Shown here: piece by piece, positions 1 to 8,203 of the stretch | Layout of the letters: each line of letters starts with the position of its first letter | Numbering within the stretch: the stretch's first letter is position 1 | NCBI GenBank assembly: GCA_002340985.1 | Contig: DDNC01000007.1 | Span: 13,638 to 49,404 of the forward strand | Origin: Firmicutes bacterium UBA2530 | GTDB taxonomy: Bacteria; Bacillota; Clostridia; Tissierellales; Sedimentibacteraceae | DNA: 35,767 bases | Direction: 5' to 3' | Notes under the pieces: generated by a model | Databases searched by the model: none | Told to the model about the DNA's origin: nothing | The model's input: the letters and a program-made list of their open reading frames with translations, nothing else | Position numbers and translations under genes: made by a program

Positions 1-793
1 TTTCCAGATTTTCTTGAAGCTTATCAAGCTCTTCTTCATAGAGCGCGCGAATTGTCAGGAGCAGCTCTCCCTTGTGGGCAGACACACCAAAGGCCCTCTC
101 ACCCACGGCTACCTGTATTACAGTACAAAGAACCATGCCCTTGTTACTTTCAGACGAAATCAATTCAGGAATAGCATCTATGATTTTAGCTATGGCAAAT
201 GCCGGATTTCTTCCTTTTTCAGGCTCACTGGCATGTGCCGGAGCCCCTTCCAAATAAATAGTCATTCCCTTTGATGCGCATTGTGCTGTTCCATCCTTCA
301 CAACCACTGCCTTATAAGGCATTCCGCTCATATTGTGGAATGCAAATATTTCATCAATACCATTTTCCTTTATGAATACTCGCGCTTCTCTGGCTCCGTC
401 TCCTGTTTCTTCTGCATGCTGGAACAGAAAGAATATGTTGTTTTCTGATTCCTTTTGGAAAATTTCCAGAGCAAATGCCGCCATTGTCGCGGAATGTCCA
501 TCATGCCCGCATTTGTGGGAAACCCCAGGGAATTTTGAATAGTAAGGAAGGGTTTGAGGCTCGTCTATTGGTATAGCATCAAAATCCGCACGAAATGCAA
601 CATTCCTTTTGCCTACAGACGATCTGTATACAGCATAAAACCAGCGGCCTCGGTCAACTATCTCAAGCTCTGTATGTTCTTTGAGAAAATAAATCAAACG
701 CTTTTTTGTCCACACCTCATTGTTAGAGAGCTCAGGGTGCTCATGCAGCTCGTGGCGCAATTGTATCGCCAGCTCTAAATTTTTATTGTCCAA
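1..793 (-). CDS. M20 family amidohydrolase/peptidase (C-terminus cut by window edge)
   Basis: About 264 codons of the N-terminal part are visible; the rest lies beyond base 1. It resembles metal-dependent M20 aminoacylase/hippurate hydrolase enzymes, which release an acyl group or amino acid from an amide. Visible signatures are RHELHEHPELS near the N-terminus (residues 13-23), a RADFDA segment (68-73), the CGHDGH metal site (95-100) and a later QHAEETGDGA segment holding the glutamates expected for catalysis and metal binding. Start choice: an ATG at 802 lies one base after the AAGGAG ribosome site, too close to use, so the in-frame TTG at 793 (spacing about 9) is the better start. It stands alone, with a sigma-54 type promoter about 70 bp upstream. 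The substrate cannot be told from sequence. Confidence 0.88.
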   Translation of the reverse strand, partial: MDNKNLELAIQLRHELHEHPELSNNEVWTKKRLIYFLKEHTELEIVDRGRWFYAVYRSSVGKRNVAFRADFDAIPIDEPQTLPYYSKFPGVSHKCGHDGHSATMAAFALEIFQKESENNIFFLFQHAEETGDGAREARVFIKENGIDEIFAFHNMSGMPYKAVVVKDGTAQCASKGMTIYLEGAPAHASEPEKGRNPAFAIAKIIDAIPELISSESNKGMVLCTVIQVAVGERAFGVSAHKGELLLTIRALYEEELDKLQENLE

Positions 794-860
794 TGTTCTC
801 ATCTCCTTGATATTATCATAGCCTACATAAATCATATGATTTATAATTCAATAATATCAT

Positions 861-877
861 TGCAATTTTCCTGCCAA
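861..877 (-). promoter_or_regulatory. Sigma-54 (-24/-12) promoter of the M20 gene
   Basis: Read on the minus strand the site is TTGGCAGGAAAATTGCA. This fits the sigma-54 consensus TGGCAC-N5-TTGCW with the invariant GG and GC ten bases apart. It lies about 70 bp upstream of the likely TTG start at 793 and points at that gene. The same 17 bases recur at 31105-31121 before hypE. Sigma-54 promoters need an ATPase activator bound upstream, and none is encoded in this window. Confidence 0.8.
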
Positions 878-942
878 CCATTTCTTTTTCTGATACAGCA
901 ATAATAACAAAAATTGAACATCAGTATATTCGATACAAAAAA

Positions 943-983
943 ATTGTAAAATCCTTTATAAATAGTAAAATTAACTTTACAAT
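943..983. promoter_or_regulatory. Inverted repeat upstream of the sigma-54 promoter (possible activator site)
   Basis: Perfect 8-base arms ATTGTAAA (943-950) and TTTACAAT (976-983) are separated by 25 bases. They sit 66-122 bp upstream of the sigma-54 element, the usual place for an enhancer-binding protein. The DNA is AT-rich, so chance is possible. The repeat is also just past the stop of the DUF6320-like gene and could fold in its 3' end, but no T-run follows. Confidence 0.35.
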
Positions 984-992
984 CTTTAGTAT

Positions 993-1655
993 TTACCAGT
1001 GCAGTCTTCTTCTTATTTCAGCAAGCAGCAGTCTGTCCTCAAATATCAGTATGGCAGACAGGGATATTATGCTTGCTGCTATGCATATGAGGGATGGATA
1101 CAGCGCTGTAAGCCCTCCCGTAAAAATAAATATTATCTGCACCAATCCAAAAAGACCGTCGATTATTATGTATAGGATGAAATCCTCCACATGCATCTTT
1201 CTTATCTTTGAAATTATGGACATGGATATCATGGCAAAGAAACATATGAATGGTATGACATATGTGATTGACCATCCTTTCCATCCTGTCAGCAGGTCCC
1301 ATATTACCGCTATTACAGAAATAATCATGACCTGGTAAACTATATTTTTAGGAATGTTGTTCCGCTTGTTTACAGCTGATATCATGCTTGCCCAAACTGA
1401 GCCCAGACCGCCCAGCACAAAGAAAGACCATGCGCCGCCCTGCGGCAGCAGTATGTTCACAGCCGTTGATACGGTAGCTATTACAATGGACACTAACAGC
1501 ATTATTTTAAGGAACAAACTGTGCTCTCTATATACAAACGAAATCTTTGGAAACACCTCATCCTGTGGCTTATCTCCCTTAAGATTCTCTTGGCACAGCG
1601 GGCAGGTTTTTCTGCTTCCAACAACATCAACCCTACAGTTATTACAATATTTCAT
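993..1655 (-). CDS. DUF6320-like zinc-ribbon membrane protein
   Basis: A 220-residue protein. The N-terminus has two CxxC pairs (C4/C7 and C18/C21), a zinc ribbon, followed by about six hydrophobic segments from residue 47 to 205. This matches proteins annotated DUF6320 in Firmicutes, which by memory often accompany condensation-fold 'alcohol acetyltransferases' and HSL-type hydrolases, as here. It is the last gene of a tight operon: its start follows the acyltransferase stop by 9 bases. No biochemical role is known to me. The position suggests an accessory membrane component for whatever acyl product the two upstream enzymes make or cleave. Confidence 0.75.
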   Translation of the reverse strand: MKYCNNCRVDVVGSRKTCPLCQENLKGDKPQDEVFPKISFVYREHSLFLKIMLLVSIVIATVSTAVNILLPQGGAWSFFVLGGLGSVWASMISAVNKRNNIPKNIVYQVMIISVIAVIWDLLTGWKGWSITYVIPFICFFAMISMSIISKIRKMHVEDFILYIIIDGLFGLVQIIFIFTGGLTALYPSLICIAASIISLSAILIFEDRLLLAEIRRRLHW

Positions 1656-1664
1656 AGAAAACCT

Positions 1665-2936
1665 CTATTCTTCGTTGACTATATTTGATTCAACAGTTAC
1701 AGGAATCCCCATATCCGTCAGTGTTTTAAAGAACCGTCTTTGAATTTCCGTACTTACGAAGGCGGATGTGAAACTTACCCTGAGCTTGTTATCATAGGAG
1801 CACGCACATGCCTGAAGCTTGTTTGTGCTGACAAATATATCAAAGGATGAAATAAACGGCTTTATATCCTCCGGCATGTTGATTATACCAACATTCGACA
1901 GAGTGGATGTATAGCTTCTGTCCACTATGCTGTTGGCTATTTTAAGAGCAATGTCTTTTATTCTAAGCGGAATTGCCCTGAGCAGGTAGTTGTGCTCAAG
2001 TGTCGCAAGCATGTTTATCCTCTTCGCCAGATGCTCCGGTGTTAAATTTTCCTTAAAGCTTCGTTTCAGACCTTCAATAACATCTTCCAGGTCGTTGCTG
2101 CCTGTTGAAAAGTTGTATCCTACATTTATAACACCGAAAAAGTTTCGTGCTGTCTGTGAACGATAATAATTTCTCAGGTTCACAGGAATGCTTAAAACCA
2201 CAGGTCTCTTCTTCATTCTCACAGACATTTCTTCATTTATTGCGCACATCAGTACAGCAGCCATGAAAATAGTCAGGGATGTCCTGTATTCCTTAACCTT
2301 TGCCAGTATTGAATCAACAGGAATCACACCTTCGATTACACTTATTCTGTATTCTAATATTTTAGGCCCTCTGAGGCGGTATGCCTTGTATTTTTTCTTT
2401 TTTACCTCTGTCTTTGCCTTAGAATAATATTTCTGAAAGCTATCATCCATTTTCTGAGTTCTGGAGGCCTCAATGTCAAGTACCGGAACCTTGTCTTTGA
2501 ACTTGTATTCATGCTTCATGGTAATATAGTGGAAAACCAGTGTTTTAAAAAACTGAAGCGCTCCTGCTCCGTCGGATAAGGCATGATATACCTCAAAGCT
2601 TATTCTTTTCTTATAGTACATAACCCTGAAAAGCAGTGTTTTATTATTTTTATCATACAGAGTCGTGCACGGCGGAAGATTTTCCTCCACTACCTCCGGC
2701 TTGAAATGGCTTTGCTCAAAGTAATACCAGAACAGCCCGCTCTTTATGACTGATTTATATATGGGAAATGCCTCTACGGTAACATTGAGGGCATTCTGTA
2801 GCACATTTTTATCGATATTTTCATACAGCTCGCATGCAAACCTGAATACCTTCGTATCGCTGTTTTTGCTGTTTGGCGGAAATATCTTTGCCGCATTGTC
2901 CAACCTGTTCCATTCAGAAACCTTTTTATTATTCAA
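1665..2936 (-). CDS. Condensation-fold acyltransferase (alcohol acetyltransferase/WS-DGAT-like)
   Basis: A 423-residue protein with HALSDG at residues 118-123, the HxxxDG catalytic motif of the condensation/CoA-acyltransferase superfamily. In that family the histidine activates an alcohol or amine to attack an acyl thioester. No carrier-protein or adenylation domain is attached, so it is not a peptide-synthetase module. It is likely cytosolic: there is no signal peptide. Its start overlaps the end of the upstream hydrolase by 8 bases, so the two are translationally coupled. Ester or glycolipid synthesis is inferred from the family only; the acceptor and donor are unknown. Confidence 0.75.
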   Translation of the reverse strand: MNNKKVSEWNRLDNAAKIFPPNSKNSDTKVFRFACELYENIDKNVLQNALNVTVEAFPIYKSVIKSGLFWYYFEQSHFKPEVVEENLPPCTTLYDKNNKTLLFRVMYYKKRISFEVYHALSDGAGALQFFKTLVFHYITMKHEYKFKDKVPVLDIEASRTQKMDDSFQKYYSKAKTEVKKKKYKAYRLRGPKILEYRISVIEGVIPVDSILAKVKEYRTSLTIFMAAVLMCAINEEMSVRMKKRPVVLSIPVNLRNYYRSQTARNFFGVINVGYNFSTGSNDLEDVIEGLKRSFKENLTPEHLAKRINMLATLEHNYLLRAIPLRIKDIALKIANSIVDRSYTSTLSNVGIINMPEDIKPFISSFDIFVSTNKLQACACSYDNKLRVSFTSAFVSTEIQRRFFKTLTDMGIPVTVESNIVNEE

Positions 2937-3858
2937 TTACTTCACCTCTGACTCCAAGAAAGCTGTTAATAACTTCATAGCTTAATTTTACCTGAGGAAA
3001 CGCGGGAGGAAGTGTAAAAAACCCGTGAAGCGCGTCTTTGACCCTGTATATCTCCGTGTTGTTTCCTGCTGCTCTCAGCCTTTTGCCGTAATATTCCCCT
3101 TCATCTCTCAGCGGGCAGAACTCAGCTGTAATGATCAGCGTATCAGGCTGATTGGTGAGATCCTCCGCAAGCATGGGGGCAGAATAAGGGTTGTGGAAAC
3201 CCTCCTCGCCGCTCATGTACAAATCCATATAGTCACGGATTCTTTTTGAGGTGAGAAGGTACTCTGTTCCGTTCTCCTGCACGGACTTAAAGGGCGATGT
3301 ATCGCTGTGGTCATTGTAGGTTGCCGGATAAATCAATATTTGCTTTTTTACATAAAATTCTTTTCTATCCCTTGCCATCAGAGACAATGCCGCAGCTAAA
3401 TTTCCTCCGGCGCTGTCGCCGATTACAGCAACCTCTCTGCTGTTTACAGCACTGTTGTTAATAAACAGCTTTGCCACCTTGTAGCAGTCCTCCAGCCCTG
3501 CCGGGAATGGATGCTCAGGAGCTAATCTGTAATCAACGGAAACCACTTTGTGACCTGTCATTCTTGCCATGTTGGCACATACCTTGCTATAGCTGTCTAT
3601 GTTTCCCGTAACCCAGCCTCCGCCGTGAAAAAATATTAGTACAGGATGGTCTGTTCCTTCATCAGGAGAAAATATCCGGATGGGAATGCTGTGACTATCA
3701 GCATCAACCATGCAGTCCCAGGTATTTGCAACAGCTCTCGGATATCCTCTGTGAGCCAGATTTACAAAATTCCTGTGTAAAAGATAGTTTTTCTTTATAT
3801 CTATGTCATTGTAGGATATTGCTTTCAACGCTGCCTTAACAACCCTGTTTATTGCCAT
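2929..3858 (-). CDS. Alpha/beta hydrolase, hormone-sensitive lipase (HSL) family
   Basis: A 309-residue esterase-like protein. It shows the oxyanion-hole motif HGGGW (78-82), the nucleophile elbow GDSAGG (147-152, Ser149), an acid at D252 in LRDEGEYY and the catalytic histidine at H278 in DALHGFF. This is a full HSL-family triad. Such enzymes hydrolyse short or medium acyl esters. It is the first gene of the three-gene operon with the acyltransferase and DUF6320-like protein, read from a good sigma-A promoter just upstream. The ribosome site is GAGGAAAGC before ATG. Having an esterase beside an acyltransferase suggests ester turnover or remodelling (inference). Confidence 0.9.
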   Translation of the reverse strand: MAINRVVKAALKAISYNDIDIKKNYLLHRNFVNLAHRGYPRAVANTWDCMVDADSHSIPIRIFSPDEGTDHPVLIFFHGGGWVTGNIDSYSKVCANMARMTGHKVVSVDYRLAPEHPFPAGLEDCYKVAKLFINNSAVNSREVAVIGDSAGGNLAAALSLMARDRKEFYVKKQILIYPATYNDHSDTSPFKSVQENGTEYLLTSKRIRDYMDLYMSGEEGFHNPYSAPMLAEDLTNQPDTLIITAEFCPLRDEGEYYGKRLRAAGNNTEIYRVKDALHGFFTLPPAFPQVKLSYEVINSFLGVRGEVIE

Positions 3859-3885
3859 GCTTTCCTCGCTTAATTAGTTTATACT

Positions 3886-3914
3886 ATTATATATTTATTA
3901 ATTACATGTGTCTA
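3886..3914 (-). promoter_or_regulatory. Sigma-A promoter of the hydrolase-acyltransferase operon
   Basis: On the minus strand TAGACA (3914-3909) and TATAAT (3891-3886) are separated by 17 bases, about 30 bp upstream of the hydrolase start. This is a near-consensus vegetative promoter. Confidence 0.65.
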
Positions 3915-3948
3915 TAAATTTATTCTCCCGCCGCATACGACCTTTTTG

Positions 3949-3976
3949 TTGACATTTGCTTATATTACGTTACAAT
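3949..3976 (+). promoter_or_regulatory. Sigma-A promoter of rubredoxin
   Basis: A perfect TTGACA (3949-3954), 16 bases of spacer and TACAAT (3971-3976) lie 31 bp upstream of the rubredoxin ATG, with an AAAAGGAGG ribosome site between. Confidence 0.7.
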
Positions 3977-4007
3977 ATTAGTAAGTACATATAAAAGGAG
4001 GAAAATT

Positions 4008-4166
4008 ATGCAAAAATACGTTTGTGACGCATGTGGTTATGTATATGATCCGGCTGAAGGAGATCCTGATAACGGAATAGCTCCCGGAACTTCATTTGAT
4101 GATTTGCCGGAAGATTGGGTATGCCCTCTTTGCGGAGTTGGCAAAGACCAATTCTCACCAGAATAG
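4008..4166 (+). CDS. Rubredoxin
   Basis: A 52-residue iron protein with the two metal-binding loops CDACGY (C6, C9) and CPLCGV (C39, C42), holding a single Fe(Cys)4 centre. Length and the DP-D-GI-PGT-F-DLP-DWVCP core are textbook rubredoxin. It carries single electrons in the cytosol, commonly to oxygen, superoxide or NO-detoxifying enzymes of anaerobes. It is monocistronic, with its own strong promoter and its own terminator. No partner such as rubrerythrin or flavodiiron protein is adjacent, though the hcp/hemerythrin island lies a few kb away. Confidence 0.97.
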   Translation: MQKYVCDACGYVYDPAEGDPDNGIAPGTSFDDLPEDWVCPLCGVGKDQFSPE

Positions 4167-4178
4167 AATTTTATGCAA

Positions 4179-4213
4179 ACAGGCCGCGGAAATTCCGCAG
4201 CCTGTTTTATTTT
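4179..4213 (+). terminator. Rho-independent terminator after rubredoxin
   Basis: The arms CAGGC-CGCGGAA and TTCCGC-GCCTG fold into a GC-rich hairpin followed by TTTTATTTT. It starts about 13 bases after the rubredoxin stop and ends near the stop of the convergent pirin gene. Confidence 0.8.
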
Positions 4214-4217
4214 CCTG

Positions 4218-5057
4218 TTACTTGTGCTTGATAAATGTTCCATCACTCAGCTCTTTAAAAGCGTAATCAAGCTCTTCTTTCGTATTCATCACAATAGGTC
4301 CGCCCCATGCCACAGGCTCCTTTAGAGGCTTGGCAGCGTGAAGAAAGAATCTGATTTCATTTTCATCCGTTCTGACTGAAATCTCATCTCCTTCGCCGAA
4401 AAGCAATGCTCTTCTGCTTTCAAGCTTTTCGCCTGATTCCCCGAAGCAGCCTTGTCCCTGCACTATATAGATAAACACCGTGTCCTCCGGATCAACCTTA
4501 AGGTCCCACTGAGAGCCTTTATCCATTCTCACGTCAAGATAGAGCATTCTCACATAATCACCGTATACAGTGCTTGACATTCCCTTGTATTCGCCGGAAA
4601 TAACTCTTACGATACTGCTTCCTTCATCTATTTCGGGAACCATTTCATTTGTTATATCGCAATACTTGGGCTCAGCCATCTTGTTTGCTGCAGGCATGTT
4701 CAACCAAAGCTGCGTTCCCAGCATTCTTTCTGAGGCCATGGGCATTTCCTGATGCATTATTCCGCTACCGGCAGTCATCCACTGGCAGCTGCCGTCAAGA
4801 ATGCTTCCCTTGTTGCCCAAACTGTCTCCGTGCTCAATATTACCCTCGACCAGATATGTTACTGTTTCAATTCCTCTGTGAGGATGCCACGGAAAGCCCT
4901 TTACATAGTCCTCCGGATTTTCGGAATCAAAGGCATCCAGCATGAGAAACGGATCAAAGTCCTTCACATCCTTGTATCCTATAACTCTTACAAGCCTCAC
5001 GCCCGCACCGTCAACCGCTCTGCTGCCCGTAACCGTTTTTTTGACATTGCGTATCAT
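4218..5057 (-). CDS. Pirin family protein
   Basis: A 279-residue bicupin. The N-terminal cupin has the pirin signature HPHRGIETVTY (H58, H60) and GSGIMHQEMP (H102, E104), which supply the four metal ligands. The family includes quercetin 2,3-dioxygenase-like enzymes and transcription cofactors; bacterial roles are mostly unproven, with links to oxidative stress and pyruvate metabolism. It appears to be transcribed alone, convergent with rubredoxin, and starts after a GGAGGAAC ribosome site. Function beyond a metal-binding redox-responsive protein cannot be assigned. Confidence 0.9.
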   Translation of the reverse strand: MIRNVKKTVTGSRAVDGAGVRLVRVIGYKDVKDFDPFLMLDAFDSENPEDYVKGFPWHPHRGIETVTYLVEGNIEHGDSLGNKGSILDGSCQWMTAGSGIMHQEMPMASERMLGTQLWLNMPAANKMAEPKYCDITNEMVPEIDEGSSIVRVISGEYKGMSSTVYGDYVRMLYLDVRMDKGSQWDLKVDPEDTVFIYIVQGQGCFGESGEKLESRRALLFGEGDEISVRTDENEIRFFLHAAKPLKEPVAWGGPIVMNTKEELDYAFKELSDGTFIKHK

Positions 5058-5115
5058 AGTTCCTCCAAAAAATAATATATACTAATGATACCCACACATC
5101 ACAAATATAAACGCA

Positions 5116-6192
5116 TTAAATAATGGTTCCACCACCTATTACAATGTCACCATCATAGAAAACAACAGCCTGACCGGGTGTTATAGCCCTCTGCTTGCTT
5201 TTGAGTTCCACTAAAACTCTATCATCACCAACAGGATGCAGCACCGCTTCTGTTTCCTTCTGGCTGTATCTTGTTTTAACCATGGCATTCATGGGAGCGG
5301 TTATTTTTTCAACCGCAATCATGTTTAAATCTCCTGCTGTCAGCCTGTCTTTGTACAAATCCTCATTGCTGCCAAGAGTTACCGTATTTAAATCTCTGTC
5401 CTTGCTTACAACATATGCAGGCTTCCCAAGAGCAACGCCCAGCCCCTTGCGCTGTCCCACGGTGTAATGGATGATTCCCTGATGACGGCCTATTACCTTT
5501 CCGTCCACATCAACAAAGTTACCCTGTGCAGATTCAATACCCATCCTGTTTTCAAGAAATCCCGCGTAATCTCCATCCGGAACAAAACATATGTCCTGAC
5601 TGTCAGGTTTTCTTGCATTTATCAGATTTCTTTCCTCTGCAATTTGACGTGCTTCTGTTTTATACATTTTGCCCAGCGGAAGCAATGTTCGTGATAAATC
5701 GTGCTGTGACAGAACATACAGTACATAGCTCTGGTCCTTGGATTCATCTACGGCCTTTTTCAAAAGATACCTTCCGCTGCCCTTATCATATTCTATCTGA
5801 GCATAGTGACCGGTTGCAATATAGTCCTTCTCCATTAAAAGAGCCCTCTGTATAAGCTTGCTGAACTTGATGTATCTGTTGCAGTCAATACATGGATTGG
5901 GAGTGCTGCCTTCCTCGTAGCTTCTGGCAAACTTTTTTATAACCTCATCATTAAATGTTTCCTTAAAATTAAATACAAAGTGTTCGATGCCAAGCTTGTA
6001 GCAAACTCTTCTTGCGTCCTCCACATCCTCTAAGGAGCAGCAGGTTCTTGTATTGCAGGATGTAAGCACATCCTCTCCTTCAAAAAGCTTCAATGTTGCC
6101 CCGCATATGTCATAGCCCTGGTCTCTAAGCAAAACAGCCGCAACAGAGCTGTCCACTCCGCCGCTCATAGCTACCATAACTTTTTCTTTCAT
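5116..6192 (-). CDS. mnmA: tRNA-specific 2-thiouridylase MnmA
   Basis: A 358-residue enzyme that transfers sulfur to uridine 34 of Lys, Glu and Gln tRNAs. It shows the PP-loop SGGVDSS (10-16), NPCIDCN with the catalytic cysteine (C101), GHYAQI (128-133), KDQSYVL, and DSQDICFVPDGDY holding the second cysteine (C202). The C-terminal beta domain is complete. An in-frame ATG 33 bases further upstream exists, but it lies in the stem of a terminator hairpin for tatC. The ATG at 6192, just after an AGGAGAG ribosome site, is therefore taken as the start. No cysteine desulfurase is adjacent. Confidence 0.96.
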   Translation of the reverse strand: MKEKVMVAMSGGVDSSVAAVLLRDQGYDICGATLKLFEGEDVLTSCNTRTCCSLEDVEDARRVCYKLGIEHFVFNFKETFNDEVIKKFARSYEEGSTPNPCIDCNRYIKFSKLIQRALLMEKDYIATGHYAQIEYDKGSGRYLLKKAVDESKDQSYVLYVLSQHDLSRTLLPLGKMYKTEARQIAEERNLINARKPDSQDICFVPDGDYAGFLENRMGIESAQGNFVDVDGKVIGRHQGIIHYTVGQRKGLGVALGKPAYVVSKDRDLNTVTLGSNEDLYKDRLTAGDLNMIAVEKITAPMNAMVKTRYSQKETEAVLHPVGDDRVLVELKSKQRAITPGQAVVFYDGDIVIGGGTII

Positions 6193-6208
6193 ATTTCTCT
6201 CCTGTTCT

Positions 6209-6235
6209 AAAAAGCAGGACATCACTGTCCTGCTT
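6209..6235 (-). terminator. Terminator between tatC and mnmA
   Basis: Perfect 9-base arms AAGCAGGAC/GTCCTGCTT with a 6-base loop are followed on the minus strand by TTTTT. It lies about 50 bases after the tatC stop and just before the mnmA ribosome site. Confidence 0.8.
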
Positions 6236-6288
6236 ATAATATATGTTTATTATATATAGTATAATTGCCTGTGTCAAATATTTTAGTG

Positions 6289-7083
6289 CTATTCGTCTGA
6301 AGGCTCTATTTCATCTTTCTCTTCTTTTTTATTTTTTTCCACTTTTTTATTTTTTCTATTCTCACCTTTTTCAACAATCGTTGAAAGAATTATACCGACC
6401 TCAAAAAGAAGAACCATAGGTAATCCTAAAAGCATCTGGCTTATGACGTCCGGAGGAGTTAATATTGCAGCAATAACAAATATAATCAATATTGCAAACT
6501 TTCGGTTCTTTTTAAGGAATTCCACCTTCAGTATATGGAACCTTGTCATTATTACCATAACTATAGGAAGCTCAAATATAAGCCCGAAGGAAAGCAGCGT
6601 ATTTATTACAAATGTCAGATAGTTGCTGAAGCTAATCATTTCCCTTATTTCTTCTATCTGGAAGCCCATGAAGAACTGCAGCATTGTAGGCATTACTACA
6701 AGATAAGAAAATACCACTCCTATTATAAAGAAAAATCCTCCTACAAATAGTGAGACCGCAATTGTTCTTTTCTCGTTTTTCTTAAGGCCGGGACTTACAA
6801 ACATCCATATCTGAAGCGCTAAAAATGGTGCTGACACCACAAGCCCGCCTATAATTGATATTTTTATATATGACATAAGTAGCTCTGCCGGTGCAATAAA
6901 AACAAAATTAATGTGAGGACCTATATCTATAATATGCTTGACTATATTTTCCGCATAATTATAACATATCAATACAGTGGCCACCAGCACAATGCTTGAA
7001 TAAACGAGTCTTTTTCTGAGCTCCGTAAGATGCCCGACTATTGTTAAATTTCTTTCGGTTACTTTTTTATTTTTTTTTCTCAT
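6289..7083 (-). CDS. tatC: Sec-independent translocase subunit TatC
   Basis: A 264-residue inner-membrane protein, the receptor for twin-arginine signal peptides. The N-terminus has the diagnostic HLTELRKRL, and six hydrophobic segments follow, with the family's FVSPGLKKNEKR loop and the GG(F)FF-GVVFSY region after it. The C-terminus ends in a charged Lys/Glu tail. The longer reading from 7137 would run into the upstream gene; the ATG at 7083 is preferred, with GGAG about 11 bases ahead. The only tatA seen is at 23519, far from here. Confidence 0.94.
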   Translation of the reverse strand: MRKKNKKVTERNLTIVGHLTELRKRLVYSSIVLVATVLICYNYAENIVKHIIDIGPHINFVFIAPAELLMSYIKISIIGGLVVSAPFLALQIWMFVSPGLKKNEKRTIAVSLFVGGFFFIIGVVFSYLVVMPTMLQFFMGFQIEEIREMISFSNYLTFVINTLLSFGLIFELPIVMVIMTRFHILKVEFLKKNRKFAILIIFVIAAILTPPDVISQMLLGLPMVLLFEVGIILSTIVEKGENRKNKKVEKNKKEEKDEIEPSDE

Positions 7084-7103
7084 GATTTTTTCTGCTCCGC
7101 TAT

Positions 7104-8018
7104 TTAATAAAGCTCTTCCATAGATTTGATTATGCAATAAAGAACGTGATTAACAGGTGTAGGTATGCTGAGCTTTCTTCCCATCTCAACAACGGTCCCC
7201 GCAAAATAATCAACCTCTGTCTTCCTGCGCGCTTCAACATCCTGAAGCATAGATGTCTTGCTGTTTGGCGAAAACTTGCTCATAAGCTCCACAAATTCCT
7301 CGATATCCTCTTCTCTTAAATCGATTCCGGACGCATTTGCAATTGCCAGAACCTCAGACATCGCTTCTCTGAACAACACCAGGTTTGTTTCTATACTCGT
7401 AACCTTGCCATATGTGGATTTTGTCACAGCGGTTACCTGATTTACACCTACATTCAGCATAAATTTCTTCCATATCATTCTTATCATGTCGGGAAATACT
7501 ATATTTTGTATCCCTGAGCTGTTGAAATAATCAGAAACTGCCTGAACCTCGTCCGAAATTATTGTATTATCTGCTTCACCGAAATGAATTTCTCCGTCAA
7601 CTGTATTAATTACTCCGTTTTCAGTACGTATGGCATCTATTTTCATAGAAAGTCCATACAGAACCTTGTTATCCGGATATTCTGCATGTATTGCCGCCCT
7701 TGCGGTAACACCATTTAAAAGTGTGAGCAATACTGTGTTTTCACCCACAAAGCTTCTTACATCATCTATGGCATCCTTCAGCTGGTAGTTTTTCACACAA
7801 AATATTATTAAGTCATACTTTAAGCTATCATCCAAACCCGATACAACCTTCGGGTAAAAGCTGCTTCCGTTTAAAGTAAAGCCCTTTTCCGACAATTTCT
7901 CCCTTCTCGATTCGTCTGCAATAACGGCAAAATCCGAGCCATATTGCTCATACAGCAATTTTCCATAAACAGTGCCTATAGCACCCATTCCAATTAACGC
8001 AACTGTTTTTATCTTCAT
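7104..8018 (-). CDS. Ketopantoate reductase family protein (ApbA/PanE)
   Basis: A 304-residue NADPH-dependent reductase. The Rossmann motif GMGAIG is at 10-15, CVKNYQ follows the nucleotide domain, and the C-terminal helical domain has IWKKFMLNVGVNQVTA with the expected catalytic lysine and a later SMLQDVEARRKTEVDYFAG segment with the conserved glutamate. The family reduces 2-dehydropantoate to pantoate in coenzyme A synthesis, but many clostridial paralogues act on other 2-oxo acids. No other pantothenate gene is near, so panE is not asserted. The gene is 20 bp upstream of tatC and may be cotranscribed with it. Confidence 0.88.
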   Translation of the reverse strand: MKIKTVALIGMGAIGTVYGKLLYEQYGSDFAVIADESRREKLSEKGFTLNGSSFYPKVVSGLDDSLKYDLIIFCVKNYQLKDAIDDVRSFVGENTVLLTLLNGVTARAAIHAEYPDNKVLYGLSMKIDAIRTENGVINTVDGEIHFGEADNTIISDEVQAVSDYFNSSGIQNIVFPDMIRMIWKKFMLNVGVNQVTAVTKSTYGKVTSIETNLVLFREAMSEVLAIANASGIDLREEDIEEFVELMSKFSPNSKTSMLQDVEARRKTEVDYFAGTVVEMGRKLSIPTPVNHVLYCIIKSMEELY

Positions 8019-8075
8019 ATGTTTCCCCTGTTAATTTTTAAATAAATTCATTGCACTCTATTATAATAGAATTAT

Positions 8076-8100
8076 TTGTTTAATGCAATGAATTAAACAA
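8076..8100. promoter_or_regulatory. 25-bp palindrome in the divergent region before the FNR-type regulator
   Basis: Nine-base perfect arms TTGTTTAAT (8076-8084) and ATTAAACAA (8092-8100) flank 7 bases. A second inverted repeat overlaps it: AATTCATTGCA (8045-8055) with TGCAATGAATT (8084-8094). The block sits between the divergent reductase and regulator genes, about 105 bp before the regulator, and could be an operator for either. Confidence 0.4.
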
Positions 8101-8203
8101 CAAAATTTAATTAGAGTTCTATCATACTTTTCTGACAACGGATTATTGCGGTTGATTTAATTTAATAAAATTGTTAATATATAATAAAACGTTGTGAGGT
8201 GAT

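Noticed and set aside
861..877. Seventeen-base repeat (also at 31105) as a mobile-element end or duplication
   Set aside because: It fits the sigma-54 consensus, sits in promoter position in both places, and flanking DNA is unrelated.
6209..6235. Leader riboswitch or attenuator for mnmA
   Set aside because: The hairpin is simple, follows the tatC stop and is followed by a T-run; a tatC terminator explains it.
8160..8203. FNR-type TTGAT-N4-ATCAA operator before the regulator
   Set aside because: Only a TTGAT half-site is present; I found no full TTGAT-N4-ATCAA palindrome in the intergenic regions I read.
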